A stretch of DNA of 64,000 bases from Streptomyces sp. YS415 (GTDB lineage: Bacteria > Actinomycetota > Actinomycetes > Streptomycetales > Streptomycetaceae). The position numbers and the translations under genes were made by a program. The first letter of the stretch is position 1; each line of letters begins with the position of its first letter. The DNA lies in the NCBI RefSeq assembly GCF_023544665.1, contig NZ_JAMJFL010000009.1, positions 186,001-250,000 of the forward strand. Direction: 5' to 3'. Shown piece after piece: positions 60,354 through 64,000 of this stretch. The notes beneath the pieces were generated by a model. The model searched no databases. It was not told the DNA's origin and was given only the letters and a program-made list of their open reading frames with translations.

Positions 60354-61103
60354 GTGGCGGGCATGACCACGACCTCGCCCCAGGGGCGCACCGAACTGCT
60401 GAGGCCGGACGGGAGCCCCGTCCGCGTGCTTGTGGTGGACGACGAGTTGTCGATCACCGAGCTGCTGTCGATGGCACTGCGCTACGAAGGCTGGCAGATC
60501 CGCAGCGCCGGGGACGGCACCGGTGCCGTCCAGGCCGCGCGCGAGTTCCGGCCCGACGCCGTCGTCCTCGACATGATGCTGCCCGACATGGACGGACTCG
60601 CGGTCCTGGGCCGCCTGCGGCGCGAGCTGCCCCAGGTGCCCGTCCTCTTCCTCACCGCCAAGGACGCCGTCGAGGACCGGATCGCCGGGCTCACCGCCGG
60701 CGGTGACGACTACGTCACCAAGCCGTTCAGCCTCGAAGAGGTCGTCGCCCGGCTGCGCGGACTGATCCGCCGTTCCGGCGCCGCCGACCGCCGCTCCGAC
60801 TCCGTGCTCGTCGTCGGCGATCTCACCCTCGACGAGGACAGCCACGAGGTCAGCCGGGGCGGGGACTCCATCCATCTCACCGCCACCGAGTTCGAGTTGC
60901 TGCGCTTCCTGATGCGCAACCCGCGCCGCGTGCTCAGCAAGGCGCAGATACTCGACCGGGTCTGGTCCTACGACTTCGGCGGCCAGGCCAACGTCGTCGA
61001 GCTGTACATCTCCTACCTGCGGCGGAAGATCGACGCGGGCCGGGAGCCGATGATCCACACCCGGCGCGGAGCCGGATACCTGATCAAGCCCGCCGCCTCG
61101 TGA
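60354..61103 (+). CDS. OmpR-type response regulator
   Basis: The 249-residue protein has a receiver domain with DDE near 24-26, the phospho-accepting Asp at 73 (VVLDMMLPDMDG) and TKPF. A winged helix follows (about 150-245) with the OmpR signature TATEFELLRFLMRNPRRVLSKAQILDRVW and RRKIDAG. It should regulate cell-envelope genes and its own operon. The GTG at 60354 follows GAGGGG at 9 bases, with an ATG at 60363 as alternative. The kinase gene overlaps by GTGA. Confidence 0.93.
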   Translation: MAGMTTTSPQGRTELLRPDGSPVRVLVVDDELSITELLSMALRYEGWQIRSAGDGTGAVQAAREFRPDAVVLDMMLPDMDGLAVLGRLRRELPQVPVLFLTAKDAVEDRIAGLTAGGDDYVTKPFSLEEVVARLRGLIRRSGAADRRSDSVLVVGDLTLDEDSHEVSRGGDSIHLTATEFELLRFLMRNPRRVLSKAQILDRVWSYDFGGQANVVELYISYLRRKIDAGREPMIHTRRGAGYLIKPAAS

Positions 61104-62758
61104 GCGGGCGACGACGGACGCGTCCGCAGCAGACGCGAGCGGGACAGCCGCGCACCCTGCGGACACGGCTCGTCGTCGCTTCCGTGGTCCTGATCGCCGT
61201 GGTCTGCGCGGTGATCGGCACGGTGACCACGCTGGCGCTGCGCTCCCACCTCTACGCCCAGCTCGACGGACGGCTGACCGAGGTCACCGGCCGCGTCGCC
61301 GGTTTCGGCGGACCCCACGGCGACGGCAACCCCGACGCCAACCCCGACAACGCCGACGACAGCGCCGACGACAACGCCCAAGCCGACGGCGACGCGGCCG
61401 ACGCCCCGCAGCCCTTCAGCCTCGACGACATCGTCACCCGCGGCCCCCAACCCCAGGGCACGGTCGTCGCCGAGGTCGAGCGCGGCTCCATCACCGCCGC
61501 CAAGGTCGGCGTGCAGGACGACACCAGCACCGAACTCAGCGGCCTGGAGTCCGAGGACCTCACCGAGAGCCAGGTCCAGGCGCTCGACTCCGTGCCCCGG
61601 GACGGCCGCAAACACACCGTGGACCTCGGCGAGCTGGGTGACTACCGGGTCCAGTACGCCTCCGGCGACAACGGCAGCTTCTACGTCGCCGTCCCCACCG
61701 AGGAAGCCGACAACACCCTCGACACCCTGATCCTCATCGAGATCAGCGTCACCGCCGCCGGCCTGATCGCCGCCTCCCTCGCCGGAACCGTCATCGTCGG
61801 CGTCGCCACCCGCCCCCTGCGCAAGGTCGCCGCCACCGCCACCCGCGTCTCCGAACTCCCGCTGCACACCGGCGAGGTGAACCTCGAGGAGCGGGTCCCG
61901 GAGTCCGAGTGCGACCCGCACACCGAGGTCGGCCGGGTCGGCGCCGCTCTGAACCGCATGCTGGACCACGTCCACGGCGCCCTGCACTCCCGCCAGCAGA
62001 GCGAGACACGGGTACGGCAGTTCGTCGCCGACGCCGGCCACGAGCTCAGAACCCCGCTCGCCTCCATCCGCGGCTACGCCGAGCTGACCCGGCGCGGCCG
62101 GGAGGACGTCGGCCCCGACACCCGGCACGCCCTGGGCCGGATCGAGTCCGAGGCGGGCCGCATGACCCTGTTGGTGGAGGATCTGCTCCTGCTGGCCAGG
62201 CTGGACGCCGGCCGGCCGCTCCGGTTCGAGCAGACCGACCTCGTCCCCCTCGTCGTCGACACCGTCAGCGACGCCCGGGCGGCCGGCCGCGACCACAACT
62301 GGCGCCTCGACCTGCCCGACGAACCCGCCCTGATCAGCGCGGACGCGGCCCGGCTGCAACAGGTCCTGGTCAACCTGCTGGCCAACGCCCGCACCCACAC
62401 CCCGCCGGGGACGACGGTCACCGCGCGCGTGCAGCGGCGCGGTCCCTGGACGTGCGTGGACGTCGAGGACGACGGCCCGGGCGTCCCGCCCGAGTTGCTG
62501 CCGCACGTCTTCGAACGGTTCGCGCGCGGCGACACCTCGCGCTCCCGCGCCTCCGGCTCGACCGGTCTCGGCCTTGCCATCGTGCAGGCCGTCACCACCG
62601 CGCACGGCGGTGCCGTGACCGTGGACAGCGTGCCCGGGCGGACCGTCTTCACGGTCCATCTGCCCCCGCTCACCGTCCGGCCGGCCACCGAAACCCGCGG
62701 GCAGCCTCACTCACAGGCACAGCACAGCACCACCACACGGGCACGACAGGGCAGTTGA
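61100..62758 (+). CDS. Sensor histidine kinase with acidic sensor domain
   Basis: The 552-residue kinase has a membrane helix at about 22-48, an external sensor domain (50-205), a second helix (208-235), HAMP, H-box FVADAGHELRTPLASIRGY with the phospho-accepting His at 314, and an ATPase domain with DDGPGVPPE and GSTGLGLAIV. The external domain has a Asp/Asn-rich stretch at about 73-101, suggesting a cation-binding sensor. The GTG at 61100 overlaps the regulator stop. The glycosyltransferase gene follows after 14 bases. Confidence 0.95.
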   Translation: MSGRRRTRPQQTRAGQPRTLRTRLVVASVVLIAVVCAVIGTVTTLALRSHLYAQLDGRLTEVTGRVAGFGGPHGDGNPDANPDNADDSADDNAQADGDAADAPQPFSLDDIVTRGPQPQGTVVAEVERGSITAAKVGVQDDTSTELSGLESEDLTESQVQALDSVPRDGRKHTVDLGELGDYRVQYASGDNGSFYVAVPTEEADNTLDTLILIEISVTAAGLIAASLAGTVIVGVATRPLRKVAATATRVSELPLHTGEVNLEERVPESECDPHTEVGRVGAALNRMLDHVHGALHSRQQSETRVRQFVADAGHELRTPLASIRGYAELTRRGREDVGPDTRHALGRIESEAGRMTLLVEDLLLLARLDAGRPLRFEQTDLVPLVVDTVSDARAAGRDHNWRLDLPDEPALISADAARLQQVLVNLLANARTHTPPGTTVTARVQRRGPWTCVDVEDDGPGVPPELLPHVFERFARGDTSRSRASGSTGLGLAIVQAVTTAHGGAVTVDSVPGRTVFTVHLPPLTVRPATETRGQPHSQAQHSTTTRARQGS

Positions 62759-62772
62759 GAAAAGTCGGTTCC

Positions 62773-64000
62773 ATGCGAACCGACTCTTCTCCCGGCACTC
62801 TGCCGGCGCGGGAGCACCTCCCGGCCACAGACGCCGGTACGCCTACGCCTGTCCTGGACGTAGTGATCCCCGTCCACAACGAGGAGAAGGACCTCCAGCC
62901 GTGTGTGCGGAGACTGCACGAGCACCTGCGGCGCACCTTCCCGTACCCGTTCCGCATCACGATCGCGGACAACGCCTCGACGGACACCACTCCCGAGGTG
63001 TCCCGGCGGCTGGAGGCGGAGATCCCGGAGGTCCGGGCCGTCCGCTTGGAGCAGAAGGGCCGCGGCCGCGCCCTGCGCACCGTGTGGTCCGCCTCGGACG
63101 CCCCGGTCCTCGCCTACATGGACGTGGATCTGTCCACCGACCTCAACGCCCTGCTGCCACTGGTGGCCCCGCTGATCTCGGGCCACTCGGACCTGGCGAT
63201 CGGCTCCCGTCTCGCCCGCTCCTCCCGGGTCGTGCGCGGCCCGAAGCGGGAGTTCATCAGCCGCTCGTACAACCTCATCCTGCGCGGCTCGCTCCAGGCC
63301 CGGTTCTCGGACGCGCAGTGCGGGTTCAAGGCGATCCGCCGTGAGGTGGCCCAAGTGCTGCTGCCGCTGGTGGAGGACAGCGGCTGGTTCTTCGACACCG
63401 AGATGCTGGTGCTCGCCGAGCGCGCGGGACTGCGTATCCACGAGGTGCCCGTCGACTGGGTCGACGACCCGGACTCCACCGTCCGCATCGTCAGGACGGC
63501 CGCCGACGATCTGAAGGGCGTGTGGCGGATCGGCAAGGCCCTGGCCACCGGTTCGCTGCCGCTGGACCGCCTCGCCCGCCCCTTCGGCGACGATCCGCGC
63601 GACCGCGACCTCCAGGACGTGCCGAAGGGGCTGGCCCGTCAGCTCGTCGGATTCTGCGTGGTCGGCGCGCTGTCCACGCTGTTCTACCTGCTGCTCTACA
63701 GCGGGTTGCGCCAGTTCACCGGTGCGCAGCCGGCCAACGCCCTGGCCCTGCTGGTCTCGGCGGTCGCCAACACGGCCGCCAACCGGCGCCTCACCTTCGG
63801 GGTGCGCGGCCCCGGCGGGGCGGTGCGGCACCAGGCGCAGGGCCTGGTGGTCCTCGCCATCGGACTCGCCCTGACCAGCGGCTCGCTGGCCGCCCTGAAC
63901 ACGGCGGCCGGGGACCCCGGGCACTCCACCGAACTGGCGGTCCTGATCGCCGCCAACCTCGCGGCGACCGTGCTGCGGTTCCTCCTCTTCCGGGTGTGGG
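62773..64000 (+). CDS. GT2 glycosyltransferase with C-terminal GtrA domain (partial)
   Basis: The gene runs past the window end. At least 409 residues are visible. The N-terminal half is a GT2 dolichyl-phosphate-mannose-synthase-like enzyme with VVIPVHNEEKDL, DNASTDTT, the metal-binding YMDVDLS and AQCGFKAIRR. From about 295 it continues as a GtrA-like domain with four helices. It likely transfers a sugar to polyprenyl phosphate and moves it across the membrane. It is the third gene of the two-component operon, 14 bases after the kinase. The ATG at 62773 follows GAGAAAAG. Confidence 0.9.
   Translation, partial: MRTDSSPGTLPAREHLPATDAGTPTPVLDVVIPVHNEEKDLQPCVRRLHEHLRRTFPYPFRITIADNASTDTTPEVSRRLEAEIPEVRAVRLEQKGRGRALRTVWSASDAPVLAYMDVDLSTDLNALLPLVAPLISGHSDLAIGSRLARSSRVVRGPKREFISRSYNLILRGSLQARFSDAQCGFKAIRREVAQVLLPLVEDSGWFFDTEMLVLAERAGLRIHEVPVDWVDDPDSTVRIVRTAADDLKGVWRIGKALATGSLPLDRLARPFGDDPRDRDLQDVPKGLARQLVGFCVVGALSTLFYLLLYSGLRQFTGAQPANALALLVSAVANTAANRRLTFGVRGPGGAVRHQAQGLVVLAIGLALTSGSLAALNTAAGDPGHSTELAVLIAANLAATVLRFLLFRVW

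Overview
The window is high-GC actinobacterial DNA and almost certainly comes from a Streptomyces chromosome. G/C dominates third codon positions, GTG starts and 4-base GTGA/ATGA overlaps are common, and the gene content is that of the conserved chromosome core. Gene order resembles, from memory, the S. coelicolor segment a short distance from oriC. Three perfect 14-bp parS sites, one near-parS site and two clusters of DnaA boxes support an origin-proximal location. No insertion sequence, prophage, CRISPR array or rRNA was seen.

Layout. Bases 1-5.5 kb carry a membrane protein, a metallophosphatase, a LacI regulator, an aminotransferase of the HisC type and a small cyclophilin-like protein. 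Bases 5.6-11.7 kb are the cytochrome bd oxidase operon cydA-cydB-cydCD behind a perfect Rex operator. Bases 11.9-18.2 kb hold an M23 peptidase, a HAD phosphatase, an LLM oxidoreductase, KptA, an EphD-like hydrolase/dehydrogenase fusion and an M24 peptidase. Bases 18.4-21.9 kb are a two-ATPase, two-permease ABC operon. Bases 22.0-25.9 kb hold a tRNA-Ser, a second HAD protein, serS and pheA, with a DnaA-box-rich gap between serS and pheA. Bases 26.0-32.1 kb are a copper-handling operon on the minus strand: a membrane protein, YcnI, Sco1, PCuAC, CopC-CopD and a Tat-exported DyP peroxidase.

Bases 32.3-43.5 kb hold small ATP-binding (RsbW-like) proteins, an MFS exporter beside a MocR regulator, aminopeptidase P, a GAF-SpoIIE phosphatase, a prim-pol-like protein, a SEC-C protein and a glycerophosphodiesterase. 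Bases 43.7-47 kb hold an HtrA protease, a tRNA-Ser, a prim-pol protein and a small secreted Asn/Gln/Ser-rich protein. Bases 47.1-52.1 kb hold a ChsH2-ChsH1-Ltp2-like module in the gene order of the mycobacterial steroid side-chain operon, an ECF sigma factor and an acyl-CoA ligase. Bases 52.1-57.1 kb hold a 1385-residue PAS/degenerate-kinase/receiver protein and a subtilisin-inhibitor-like protein. Bases 57.2-64 kb hold tRNA-Ser and tRNA-Arg, GtrA, MarR, small conserved proteins, an OmpR-type two-component pair and a GT2-GtrA glycosyltransferase cut by the window end.

How the genes fit together. Rex would couple bd oxidase expression to NADH/NAD+ redox state. The copper operon would supply copper to extracytoplasmic enzymes, probably including haem-copper oxidase. 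The parS sites and DnaA boxes link the region to chromosome segregation and replication control. All gene identities rest on reading motifs by eye, and no database search was run.
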